Positions 1 to 6,153 of a stretch of 10,183 nucleotides of DNA are shown here, piece by piece. Numbering within the stretch: position 1 is the first letter of the stretch; every line of letters starts with the position of its first letter. The stretch is from NCBI GenBank assembly GCA_022706175.1, contig JAKJDB010000047.1:1-10183 (forward strand), in the 5' to 3' direction. The notes beneath the pieces were generated by a model. It did not search any database. It was not told the origin of the DNA and was given only the letters and a program-made list of their open reading frames with translations. A program made the translations under genes and the position numbers. This DNA comes from Candidatus Zhuqueibacterota bacterium. GTDB lineage: Bacteria; KSB1; UBA2214.

Positions 1-91
1 GTTTTGCCGCGCCGCCGACAAAGACGATGAACAGACAAGCCAGCAGGAAAAGCGACAGCCAGAGAATCTTTTTATGGTTTCTAATTTGCAT
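1..91 (-). CDS. Partial protein with N-terminal signal peptide or membrane anchor
   Basis: The gene reads leftward and is cut by the window edge, so only 30 codons are visible. The start ATG (91-89) gives MQIRNHKKILWLSLFLLACL followed by more hydrophobic residues (FIVFVGG) and then AAK. This is a short basic stretch (R4, H6, K7, K8) followed by an uninterrupted hydrophobic run, the layout of a signal peptide or an N-terminal transmembrane anchor. The start overlaps the last 11 bases of the cyclic-nucleotide-binding gene (ATGCAAATTAG contains that gene's stop TAG). No strong Shine-Dalgarno is visible, so translation may be coupled to the upstream gene. A co-transcribed partner of the CNB protein is a reasonable inference. 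The function cannot be read from the visible part. Confidence 0.55.
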   Translation of the reverse strand, partial: MQIRNHKKILWLSLFLLACLFIVFVGGAAK

Positions 92-614
92 GCGTCGTGC
101 CGGCTGATTTGATTTTCTGCAATTCCTGATTGAGCTCCTGCGCCCGCTGATTGGTTTTACGCAGGCGCTCAGCCATCAGGCGGGCCAGTCTGAAAACGAT
201 CTTTAAACCCAAACGGGGGTCGCGCTCCATCAGAGCGAACAGATCGGGCTGAAAAAAGCCGAATATTCTGCAGGCCGTTTTAGCGACAGCGGTGGCGGAT
301 CGCGGCGCATCGTCCAGCAACGCGACGTCGCCGAAGAAAGCGCCGTCGCTCAATTCGGAAAGCTGCAGCTGGCCGCTCTCGGAGATGATGGCCACAGTGC
401 CGTTTTGTATAATATACATGCCCATGCCGGGCTCGTTCTCTCGGAAAATGATCTCTTCCGCCTGGTACTCTCGCTCGTGCAAAATACGCACCACCGCCGC
501 GAGTTCGCGTTTGGACAGGTTTTCAAAAATGGGCACGCGGCTGAGAATGACGGGGAGATCGGACCGTCCGTTTTTATGCTGAGACTCTGGAGATTTCCGA
601 AAGAAATTTTTCAA
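81..614 (-). CDS. Cyclic-nucleotide-binding (CAP_ED) domain protein without a DNA-binding domain
   Basis: The predicted protein has 177 aa from a TTG start (614-612). I chose this start because AAGGAG (625-620) sits 5 nt upstream; the in-frame ATG at 716 would add 34 residues of non-conserved sequence. Residues about 22-140 form a cNMP-binding jelly roll: LSRVPIFENLSKRELAAVV opens the domain, PGMGMYIIQNGTVAI is a core strand pair, and FFGDVALLDDAPRSATAVA (93-111) is the phosphate-binding cassette. Arg105, the expected cyclic phosphate ligand, is present. The usual glutamate of the FGE motif is Asp96, so cAMP/cGMP binding is uncertain. The C-terminus (about 141-170) is a charged helix or coiled coil (RLARLMAERLRKTNQRAQEL), with no helix-turn-helix, kinase or channel domain. 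It is therefore probably a stand-alone sensor acting through a partner, not a CRP/FNR transcription factor. It overlaps the next minus-strand gene by 11 bp. The domain call is firm; ligand and partner are unknown. Confidence 0.9.
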   Translation of the reverse strand: MKNFFRKSPESQHKNGRSDLPVILSRVPIFENLSKRELAAVVRILHEREYQAEEIIFRENEPGMGMYIIQNGTVAIISESGQLQLSELSDGAFFGDVALLDDAPRSATAVAKTACRIFGFFQPDLFALMERDPRLGLKIVFRLARLMAERLRKTNQRAQELNQELQKIKSAGTTHAN

Positions 615-619
615 GATCG

Positions 620-625
620 CTCCTT
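620..625 (-). promoter_or_regulatory. Shine-Dalgarno AAGGAG that fixes the TTG start of the CNB gene
   Basis: On the minus strand AAGGAG is followed by CGATC and then TTG AAA AAT TTC. It is a full-strength ribosome binding site at normal 5-nt spacing. It supports the TTG at 614-612 over the upstream in-frame ATG at 716-714. Confidence 0.7.
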
Positions 626-706
626 GTGCATGAAAAGAGTGTCGTTTGACCTGCGGCCGGCCCAGGCACGTCTTCAGGCATGAGCGGCGGCCGAACGTAT
701 GGATAA

Positions 707-735
707 AAATTAGCATTTATCGGGCTGTTTATCAA
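707..735 (-). promoter_or_regulatory. Candidate sigma-70-type promoter for the CNB gene
   Basis: Reading leftward, TTGATA (735-730) resembles a -35 box with five of six consensus bases. A 17-bp spacer leads to TAATTT (712-707), preceded by TGC, an extended -10 motif. The -10 box itself is weak. Transcription would begin near 700 and leave a leader of about 85 nt before the TTG start at 614. The surrounding AT-rich stretch lies between two divergent genes, where promoters are expected. Confidence 0.35.
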
Positions 736-746
736 GAAAAAAATCA

Positions 747-774
747 TTGGTCCTTGAATTATAATTTGTATATT
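747..774 (+). promoter_or_regulatory. Weak candidate promoter for rightward transcription
   Basis: TTGGTC (747-752) and TATATT (769-774) are separated by 16 bp. A TATAAT also occurs at 760-765 but has no recognisable -35 box at proper spacing. The position, 70-100 bp before the start at 847, is suitable for a promoter facing right. AT-rich DNA gives such matches by chance, hence the low confidence. Confidence 0.2.
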
Positions 775-846
775 TTCAGGTAAGACGGAATGGAGCGAGC
801 AGTCGACCTGCTTTAAACGATGGTGAATTATTCGGCGAGGTTTTCT

Positions 847-1151
847 ATGGGTTTGGGTTATGCCTTGACCAAGATACCCTGGAAGAGCATTCTTCCCTAT
901 GTCCCCACGGTCGTGGAAACGGCCAGAGAGTTGCTGCGCAATTTGGGCAAAACCACGGCGGCCCAGTCGTCCGGAACAGCAAAGGAGACTCCTGCCGTGG
1001 GCCTCTCCTGGCGGAACAGCAGCAGAGGTTCATCGAAAGCCTGCGCATCCTGGAATCGCGCGTGCAAATGCTGCTCTGGCTCGTCATCGTTCTGTTAGTC
1101 ATCCTCGTGGCTATGCTGATATTTCTTTTTGTGCACTCTCCGGCACTCTAG
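847..1151 (+). pseudogene. Small C-terminally membrane-anchored protein, reading frame broken by an apparent -1 shift
   Basis: The N-terminal part starts at ATG 847 with GAGG (837-840) six nt upstream. It reads MGLGYALTKIPWKSILPYVP then TVVETARELLRNLGKTTAAQ, an amphipathic, helix-rich sequence. Beyond about 1003 this frame turns into serine- and cysteine-rich sequence with no protein-like pattern. In the frame one base back, a coherent protein appears: LLAEQQQRFIESLRILESRV (1005-1064), a likely coiled coil, then a 21-residue hydrophobic segment LLWLVIVLLVILVAM... (1071-1133), then HSPAL and TAG (1149-1151). The second frame has no good start of its own ahead of the coiled coil. Joining the frames near 985-1010 gives about 101 aa: N-terminal helix, coiled coil, C-terminal membrane anchor. 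The total length of 305 nt is one base short of a whole number of codons, as expected for a single-base deletion. I know small bacterial proteins of this general layout but no assigned function. It could be a real deletion, a sequencing or assembly error, or less likely programmed frameshifting; I see no convincing slippery heptamer. Confidence 0.6.
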
Positions 1152-1221
1152 GGCAGGGCGAGACCGTTCGATCCATCCGCAAGACGCACGGATTCATACC
1201 AACCTCTGTAAAGGAAAAAAG

Positions 1222-2220
1222 ATGAAACGGCTGTTGTTCTTTTTCGGAATCTGTTTGTGCACCACCGCCATCGTCTGGGCGCAAAAGACGCCCACCGGGC
1301 AGGCTAAGGATTTTTCGGTGAAACCCTGCCTGCATTCCATCGGCTACGCCGGTCTTTGGCGCGGTCAGGCGCAGCTGAACCTGGATCAATTTCTTCTCAA
1401 GGCCAAAGAGCTGGGCTATCACAGCGTGATGATCATGGCCAAACGGCCGCACCTGTCGCCGCTGGATTATGATGAAGCGGCACGAAAAAAGCTCAAGGCT
1501 CGCCTCGCTGAACTCGATCTCAAGCTGGTTTGTCTGGCCGGCTATTCCGATTTCACCGCCGGCATCGACAAGCCCGGCATTCCCAACATCGACATTCAGG
1601 CGGCCTATGTCGGCGAGGTCGCACGGCTGGCTCGTGATCTCGGCTGCGACATGGTGCGCATCTTTACCGGCTATGAACGTCCGGGCATTCCTTATGACAA
1701 GCAGTACAGCCAGGTGCTGGAGGGTTTGAAGCTGGCGGGCAGAGAGGCGGCGAAATACGGCGTCACGCTGGTGGTGCAGAACCACCATGATATCGCTTTG
1801 CATCATGAGGCCATGTTCTGGCTGCTCAAAGAGGTCAACCTTCCCAATGTTCTGGCCGGCTGGGACGCCTGGTCGCCGACGTTGGAGGGATTGACGCCGC
1901 AGGAGATCCGCCAATCGGTGATCAAAATGAAGCCCTATCTGGTGCATACGATCTGCGCACAGTACCGGCGGCATCCCCGCTATCACTATGCCAACGAGTT
2001 GACCAATTATCTTCGCCAGGATGACGTCATTCGCGCGACATCCATGACCGATCCCGAAGGCATCATCGATTACAACACCTTCATCGAGGCGTTGAAGGAG
2101 ATCGGCTATCAAGGTTACATCGCCTACGAGATGTGCGAAGTGCTGGATGGCGGCGGTTCCATCGAGAACCTGGACCGCACGGCCAAAGAGTTTTTAAAAT
2201 TTCTCGAGCCGTTTAAATGA
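1222..2220 (+). CDS. Exported sugar-phosphate isomerase/epimerase-like TIM-barrel protein
   Basis: The predicted protein has 332 aa. ATG 1222 is preceded by AAGGA (1211-1215) six nt upstream. Residues 1-20 (MKRLLFFFGICLCTTAIVWA) form a signal peptide with likely cleavage at VWA/Q, placing the protein in the periplasm or outside. Residues about 35-330 resemble the xylose-isomerase-like (AP endonuclease 2) TIM barrel: LGYHSVMIM, DLGCDMVRIFTG (139-150), AAKYGVTLVVQNHHDI (176-191), LAGWDAWSP (211-219), YLVHTICAQ (239-247) and GYIAYEMCE (298-306). The metal-ligand positions appear to be Asp215, His242 and Glu303. The first ligand, often Glu in LENH-type motifs, reads Gln186 in VQNHH. The family interconverts or epimerises ketoses, inositols or sugar acids using a divalent metal; substrate cannot be inferred here. 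The gene lies 158 bp before a GH106 gene on the same strand, which suggests a role in sugar breakdown. Being exported is unusual for a classical metabolic isomerase, though secreted members are frequent in uncultured phyla. Oxidoreductase-type or lyase activity remains possible. Confidence 0.85.
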   Translation: MKRLLFFFGICLCTTAIVWAQKTPTGQAKDFSVKPCLHSIGYAGLWRGQAQLNLDQFLLKAKELGYHSVMIMAKRPHLSPLDYDEAARKKLKARLAELDLKLVCLAGYSDFTAGIDKPGIPNIDIQAAYVGEVARLARDLGCDMVRIFTGYERPGIPYDKQYSQVLEGLKLAGREAAKYGVTLVVQNHHDIALHHEAMFWLLKEVNLPNVLAGWDAWSPTLEGLTPQEIRQSVIKMKPYLVHTICAQYRRHPRYHYANELTNYLRQDDVIRATSMTDPEGIIDYNTFIEALKEIGYQGYIAYEMCEVLDGGGSIENLDRTAKEFLKFLEPFK

Positions 2221-2224
2221 CCTA

Positions 2225-2247
2225 CCGGCCCAGAATGGTCCGGCCGG
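2225..2247 (+). repeat. Short GC inverted repeat just after the isomerase gene
   Basis: CCGGCC (2225-2230) and GGCCGG (2242-2247) can pair around an 11-nt loop, starting five bases after the isomerase stop. No T-run follows, so it is not a typical intrinsic terminator. It may protect the 3' end of the message or be a chance feature of GC-rich DNA. Confidence 0.3.
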
Positions 2248-2329
2248 CGACCTGTTTCGGCGATCGCACAACGCAGCAACCCTCGCCCGTTGGGCCAAGC
2301 CTTTTCGTTTTGTAGGAGAGTAGTTCCCT

Positions 2330-2347
2330 GTGATCAAGTTTGATCAC
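2330..2347. promoter_or_regulatory. 18-bp palindrome, candidate operator upstream of the GH106 gene
   Basis: GTGATCAA-GT-TTGATCAC is an inverted repeat with two perfect 8-bp arms and a 2-bp centre. It ends 31 bp before the chosen GH106 start at 2379. The size and symmetry fit the binding site of a dimeric regulator such as a LacI, GntR or CRP family member. The half-site TGTGATC matches the CRP consensus half, but the arms are 4 bp farther apart than in a CRP site, so CRP itself is not supported. No clear -35/-10 pair was found nearby. Regulation of the sugar genes is inferred from position only. Confidence 0.45.
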
Positions 2348-2378
2348 CCTTCACTCAGTTAAGCGATCAGGAATGCGT

Positions 2379-5000
2379 ATGAAAAAGATGTGTCTGTCGC
2401 TGCTGCTCTGCCTGTACGCCGGGACTATCGCTGCCCAGTCAAAGGTAGAATTCGTCGAGTCTCAAGAGACCAGACCCTGGGTCTACTGGTGGTGGATGGG
2501 CAGCGCTGTGGATGAGGCTAACCTCACGCATCATCTGCAGCTCTATCAGCAAGCCGGTTTCGGCGGCGTGCATATCATACCCATTTACGGCGTTCGCGGC
2601 GAGGAGGACCGCTTTATTCCATTTCTCAGCGAGCGCTGGCTGGCCATGCTCTCGCATACGGTCAAGGAGGCCGGCCGATTGGGCCTGGGAGTGGATATGA
2701 CCGTTGGCACCGGCTGGCCTTACGGCGGACCCTGGATTCAGCAGCAGGACGCGGCAAAAGCCTGGCGCGTGAAAAGATACGCCTCTCTGCAGGAAGCCAA
2801 GCAAACCGGCGAACGGATCATCGCGGTGGATTCCACCGGCAGCGCCGGATATTTTGCGCTGCTGGAAAAGCCGACGGGCATGCGGGTCAAACGGGCGGCG
2901 CCGGGCGGCGAGGGGTGGGTGATCGATTACCTTTCCTCCCGCGCCGTACGCCATTACTTGGCCCGGTTCGACAGCGCCCTGAGCGGCTATGCAGGGCCGA
3001 TGCCGCGCGCCTTTTATCACGATTCGTTCGAAGCCTCCGGCTGCAACGGCACAGAAGAGTTTGTGGTGGAATTCAGCAAACGCCGTGGTTATGATTTCAA
3101 ACAATGGCTGCACGCCTTCTACGGCGCCGCCGAACAAGAGACCGTAGGCCGCGTGCTCTGCGATTTTCGCGAAACCGTGTCGGATCTGCTGTTGGAAAAT
3201 TTTACTCGTCCATGGGTGCAGTGGTCTCATGGATATAAAACCGTCACCCGCAATCAGGCGCATGGCAGTCCGGGCAATCTCTTGGATCTCTACAGCGCGG
3301 CGGATATCCCGGAAACCGAAGTGTTCGGTTCCAGCCTGCTTCCCATACCCGGCCTGCGTATCGACAGCACCGTATTCCCCCAGTCAGGAAAACCCGATCT
3401 TTTGGTCAACAAGTTCGCCTCTTCTGCAGGCCATGTGGCCGGAAAGCGGCTGATCGCCTCGGAGACCTGCACCTGGCTGGCCGAACATTTTAGGGTCGGC
3501 CTGTCCCAGGTCAAGCCGGAGGTCGATCGTCTGTTCGTGGCCGGCATCAACCATATTTTTTTTCATGGCATGACCTATTCGCCGGCGGACGCCGCTTACC
3601 CGGGGTGGATGTTCTATGCTTCCACCCAGTTTGATCCGTTCAATCCCTTCTGGCGCGACCTCCCTGAACTCAACCGTTATATCAGCCGATGTCAGTCCTT
3701 TTTACAGCAGGGACAGGCGGACCCGGATGTGTTGCTCTATTTTCCGCTGCACGATGTCTGGTCCACTAAATCCGGCGAGGACGGCCAGCTGCGGCTGCAG
3801 GTGCACAATCCGGATCGCTGGCTTTTAGGGACAGAATTTTATAACACCGCGGCCTGGCTGCAGGAGCGAGGGTTTCAGTTTGATTACCTGTCTGACCGCC
3901 AGTTGCAGGATGTCGTGTGCCGCAAAGGAAAACTGCAGACCAAAGGGTGTCAGGCCCGAATGCTGGTGGTGCCCCCTTGCCGGTATATGCCGGAAGCGAC
4001 CATGGAAAGACTATGTGCACTGGTCAAAGCCGGAGCAACAGTAGTGTTCTGCAATCATCTGCCTGAGGATGTTCCTGGGCTCGGCCGGCTCGAGCAGAGA
4101 CGGGCTCGATTGAAGAAAAGCAAAGAGCAACTGCTGGCCCTGGGCGTGAAAACGGATCTCGCCGCTGCCCTGGCGGAGCGGTCCATTCATGGCGAAGTCC
4201 TGGCCGGCAAAGGCCTGTCCTATATACGCCGGGTGGCGAGCAGCCGGCGCATGTATTTCATCGCCAACCTCAGCGATCAGCCGGTGGCGGAATGGATCCA
4301 GCCGGCCGCCGAATGCGTTGCGATGACGTTGTACAATCCACTGACCGGCCACAGTGGCCCGGCGTCTATGGACGGCCAAAAAAGAGTCTATCTTTCTCTC
4401 AAGCCCGGTCAGAGCTGCATTCTAGTTGCAAATGCGAAGGAGCCTGCGGCGCCGTCACCTGCGCCGCTGCGCGAAACAGACCAGGCGCTCGAGATCGCCG
4501 GACCCTGGCAAGTGCGATTCCTGGACGGAGAACCGCGGGTGCAGGCGGATTCCATAACCGTCTATGCTCTGTCCTCATGGACCGGATGGCCTTTGCGCAA
4601 CGCAGAGGCCTTTAGCGGCGAGGTGCGTTATCAGACAAGATTTGTTAGACCAAATCGTGCGGCGGCCGCGTGGCGGCTCAAGCTGGGGAAAGTGGGCGAA
4701 AGCGCCCGTGTGTTCCTGAACGGGAAAATGATCGCCACCTGCTGGTCCCTGCCCTTTGAGTGTGAGATCCAAGATGCCGAACTGCAAGCAGGAGAAAACC
4801 TGCTGACCATCGATGTGGTCAATCTGGCGGCCAACCGCATCGCGAGCATGGACCGTCACGGCGTTCAGTGGAAAAAGTTTTACGACATCAACATCGTCAA
4901 CACCAAATACAAGCCTTTTGATGCATCGGCCTGGCCGCCCATGCCCTCTGGTTTAATGGGGCCGGTACAGCTGACGGCGTTGGAGAAAATCAGCGACTGA
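2379..5000 (+). CDS. Exported GH106 alpha-L-rhamnosidase-like glycoside hydrolase
   Basis: The predicted protein has 873 aa. ATG 2379 was chosen because AGGA (2369-2372) lies six nt upstream and the result begins with a signal peptide, MKKMCLSLLLCLYAGTIAAQ. In-frame ATGs at 2340 and 2373 are less well placed. GH106 hallmarks run through residues about 30-450: RPWVYWWWMGSAV (32-44), GFGGVHIIPIYG (60-71), LGVDMTVGTGWPYGGPWI (103-120), FYHDSFE (212-218), IPETEVFG (310-317), ASETCTW (360-366) and NHIFFHGMTYSP (391-402). Glu218, Glu312, Glu314 and Glu362 lie in conserved-looking motifs and are candidate catalytic or calcium-binding residues. Residues about 485-560 look like the amidotransferase-like Rossmann segment found after such barrels (FYNTAAWLQERGF, MLVVPPCRYMP). 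Residues about 705-870 resemble a galactose-binding-like beta-sandwich (WRLKLGKVGESARVFLNGK). The family includes enzymes that remove alpha-L-rhamnose from rhamnogalacturonan and other plant glycans. The protein is somewhat shorter than the Bacteroides enzyme I know (about 1,100 aa). The GH106 call is firm, the precise linkage is not. Confidence 0.9.
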   Translation: MKKMCLSLLLCLYAGTIAAQSKVEFVESQETRPWVYWWWMGSAVDEANLTHHLQLYQQAGFGGVHIIPIYGVRGEEDRFIPFLSERWLAMLSHTVKEAGRLGLGVDMTVGTGWPYGGPWIQQQDAAKAWRVKRYASLQEAKQTGERIIAVDSTGSAGYFALLEKPTGMRVKRAAPGGEGWVIDYLSSRAVRHYLARFDSALSGYAGPMPRAFYHDSFEASGCNGTEEFVVEFSKRRGYDFKQWLHAFYGAAEQETVGRVLCDFRETVSDLLLENFTRPWVQWSHGYKTVTRNQAHGSPGNLLDLYSAADIPETEVFGSSLLPIPGLRIDSTVFPQSGKPDLLVNKFASSAGHVAGKRLIASETCTWLAEHFRVGLSQVKPEVDRLFVAGINHIFFHGMTYSPADAAYPGWMFYASTQFDPFNPFWRDLPELNRYISRCQSFLQQGQADPDVLLYFPLHDVWSTKSGEDGQLRLQVHNPDRWLLGTEFYNTAAWLQERGFQFDYLSDRQLQDVVCRKGKLQTKGCQARMLVVPPCRYMPEATMERLCALVKAGATVVFCNHLPEDVPGLGRLEQRRARLKKSKEQLLALGVKTDLAAALAERSIHGEVLAGKGLSYIRRVASSRRMYFIANLSDQPVAEWIQPAAECVAMTLYNPLTGHSGPASMDGQKRVYLSLKPGQSCILVANAKEPAAPSPAPLRETDQALEIAGPWQVRFLDGEPRVQADSITVYALSSWTGWPLRNAEAFSGEVRYQTRFVRPNRAAAAWRLKLGKVGESARVFLNGKMIATCWSLPFECEIQDAELQAGENLLTIDVVNLAANRIASMDRHGVQWKKFYDINIVNTKYKPFDASAWPPMPSGLMGPVQLTALEKISD

Positions 5001-5053
5001 GTTGAACGTACGAGGCGTGTCTCGTTTGACCGGCTCGTTTATGGCAGACAATC

Positions 5054-5075
5054 CTGCCGGGCGCGGAGCCGGCAG
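5054..5075 (+). repeat. Hairpin directly upstream of the lyase ribosome binding site
   Basis: CTGCCGG (5054-5060) and CCGGCAG (5069-5075) form a perfect 7-bp stem with an 8-nt loop in the 88-bp gap after the GH106 gene. The stem is followed by AAAAGGGG, which includes the Shine-Dalgarno of the next gene, and not by a T-run. It is therefore not a normal terminator. It could affect mRNA processing, stability or ribosome access between the two genes. A smaller stem, ACGAG/CTCGT (5010-5014 and 5021-5025), lies upstream in the same gap. Confidence 0.4.
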
Positions 5076-5088
5076 AAAAGGGGCCGTT

Positions 5089-6018
5089 ATGAAAACGGGA
5101 GGATGGTGGCTGGCCGGCGCTCTGATGGCCCTGCTGCCGAACCCGGCTGAGTCAAAGCCCAAGGCCGAATGGATAAAAAAAGCCGATCCGGTTACCGGGC
5201 GGTTGGTCTGGCAGATCACCAGCCATGACAATATCCTGTACAAAACCGATGTAAAAAAAAGGCGTGAGACGGTGTGGATGGATTTCAACGGAAAATTTTC
5301 CACCCCTCTGCGCTTTTCCAGCTCGTTCTCTGCGGATGCCCGGTTTACCGTGGTGACCACAAAAACCGATTCCGGCATCGGCCTCTACCGCATCGATTTG
5401 GAGAACGGCGCTGTGCAAGGAGTGGTGTGGAAAGCCGGCCCTCTTTCTCATCCGCTCCTCTGTCCGACCAATCCGGATCTGATCACCTTTGTGCCGGGTC
5501 CGGACACGCAGAATGATATGACTCTGCCCATGGAAAAACGAGCGCGCACCTGGTTCGCGGACCTGAAAACCGGCCGAACCAGACCATTTCTGATCATGCC
5601 CTATGGGTTCAGGGCGACTCACGAAACCTGGTCCGCCGACGGGCGGCGCTTTTTCTTTTACAAAAAATCTGTACCTGACTGGACGCCGGTGGCGATCTGT
5701 TCCATCGATCAGAATGGCGAGGACCGGAAGCAGCACTACCATCATGATGCCATCCGGCTCGGACACGGCATCTCCTCCCGAGACGGCCTTTGGTTTCTCA
5801 GCGACGGCCAGGACCCGCACAAGAACCAGCTCATTCTGATCCATCTGTCAAGTGGTGAGGCCACTTTTTTGTGCTGGCCGAACGCGAGCCTGGATGAACA
5901 ACCCGGGCAATACGGCCATGTGCATCCGACCTTGAGCGCCAGCGGACGTTTTGCCTGCTACACATCGGACGCGACCGGTGTTTCGCAGGTGTATGTGGTG
6001 CAGACAGGTTTGCAGTAA
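5089..6018 (+). CDS. Exported PL22-like oligogalacturonate lyase, beta-propeller
   Basis: The predicted protein has 309 aa. ATG 5089 follows AAGGGG (5078-5083) with 5-nt spacing and opens a signal peptide (MKTGGWWLAGALMALLPNPA, likely cleavage near AES/K). The rest shows repeating propeller strands: GIGLYRIDLENGAVQG (97-111), RTWFADLKTGRT (153-164), TPVAICSIDQNGED (199-212), NQLILIHLSSGEAT (246-259) and QVYVVQTGL (300-308). The motif ATHETWSADGRRF (176-188) resembles the GHE-W-SPDG element of oligogalacturonate lyases. QYGHVHPTLSASG (274-286) contains Gln274, His277 and His279 in the Q-x2-H-x-H spacing of the PL22 manganese site; His226 could be the remaining ligand. Known PL22 enzymes cleave unsaturated or short oligogalacturonides in the cytoplasm and are nearer 390 aa. 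This one is exported and shorter, possibly with one fewer or a reduced blade. TolB-like propellers are the main alternative. With the GH106 neighbour it suggests pectin degradation. Confidence 0.78.
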   Translation: MKTGGWWLAGALMALLPNPAESKPKAEWIKKADPVTGRLVWQITSHDNILYKTDVKKRRETVWMDFNGKFSTPLRFSSSFSADARFTVVTTKTDSGIGLYRIDLENGAVQGVVWKAGPLSHPLLCPTNPDLITFVPGPDTQNDMTLPMEKRARTWFADLKTGRTRPFLIMPYGFRATHETWSADGRRFFFYKKSVPDWTPVAICSIDQNGEDRKQHYHHDAIRLGHGISSRDGLWFLSDGQDPHKNQLILIHLSSGEATFLCWPNASLDEQPGQYGHVHPTLSASGRFACYTSDATGVSQVYVVQTGLQ

Positions 6019-6052
6019 GCGGAGATACGACTTTTTCACGCTTTGAGCTCTT

Positions 6053-6070
6053 GAGCTGTTTCGGCTTTTT
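6053..6070 (+). terminator. Weak intrinsic-terminator-like element after the lyase gene
   Basis: GAGCT (6053-6057) can pair with GGCTT (6063-6067) around a 5-nt loop, but two of the five pairs are G-U, and the paired T joins a run of five T. It sits 35 bp after the lyase stop. The preceding DNA holds a tandem 8-mer, TTGAGCTC/TTGAGCTG (6043-6058). The stem is too weak to be sure of, but the position is right for ending the carbohydrate unit. Confidence 0.25.
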
Positions 6071-6071
6071 G

Positions 6072-6114
6072 ATCGAACACCGCCAGGTGTTTCTCAACGC
6101 ACGTTTTGTTCGAT
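6072..6114 (+). repeat. Alternative inverted repeats in the A2M gene leader
   Basis: ATCGAACA (6072-6079) pairs perfectly with TGTTCGAT (6107-6114). An overlapping smaller hairpin uses AACACC (6076-6081) with GGTGTT (6086-6091) and a 4-nt loop. The two share bases 6076-6079, so only one can form at a time. They lie 40-80 bp before the alpha-2-macroglobulin start. They may be a protein-binding site, an RNA switch-like leader or chance. Confidence 0.3.
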
Positions 6115-6153
6115 GGATACCCGTGCTGCATCCTTTTCACACAGGAGTCGAAT

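Noticed and set aside
615..716. Upstream ATG start (716) for the CNB gene
   Set aside because: The added residues are not part of the cNMP-binding fold, and a strong AAGGAG precedes the TTG at 614. The stretch also contains the candidate -10 box.
798..812. AGCAG-TCGAC-CTGCT inverted repeat before the small membrane protein gene
   Set aside because: Arms of only 5 bp in a GC-mixed region are expected by chance, and nothing else marks it as an operator.
1111..2112. 333-codon minus-strand frame opposite the isomerase gene
   Set aside because: The plus strand has a signal peptide, ribosome site and recognisable family motifs, while the antisense translation has none. It is a shadow frame.
2329..2348. 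CRP binding site overlapping the palindrome
   Set aside because: The half-sites TGTGA/TCAC are 10 bp apart instead of 6, so the geometry does not fit CRP.
5002..5088. N-terminal extension of the lyase from TTG 5002
   Set aside because: It would bury the signal peptide behind 29 charged residues and lacks a ribosome site. ATG 5089 has AAGGGG at proper spacing.
5152..5844. 230-codon minus-strand frame opposite the lyase gene
   Set aside because: It is antisense to the propeller and metal-motif coding sequence and shows no protein-like pattern.
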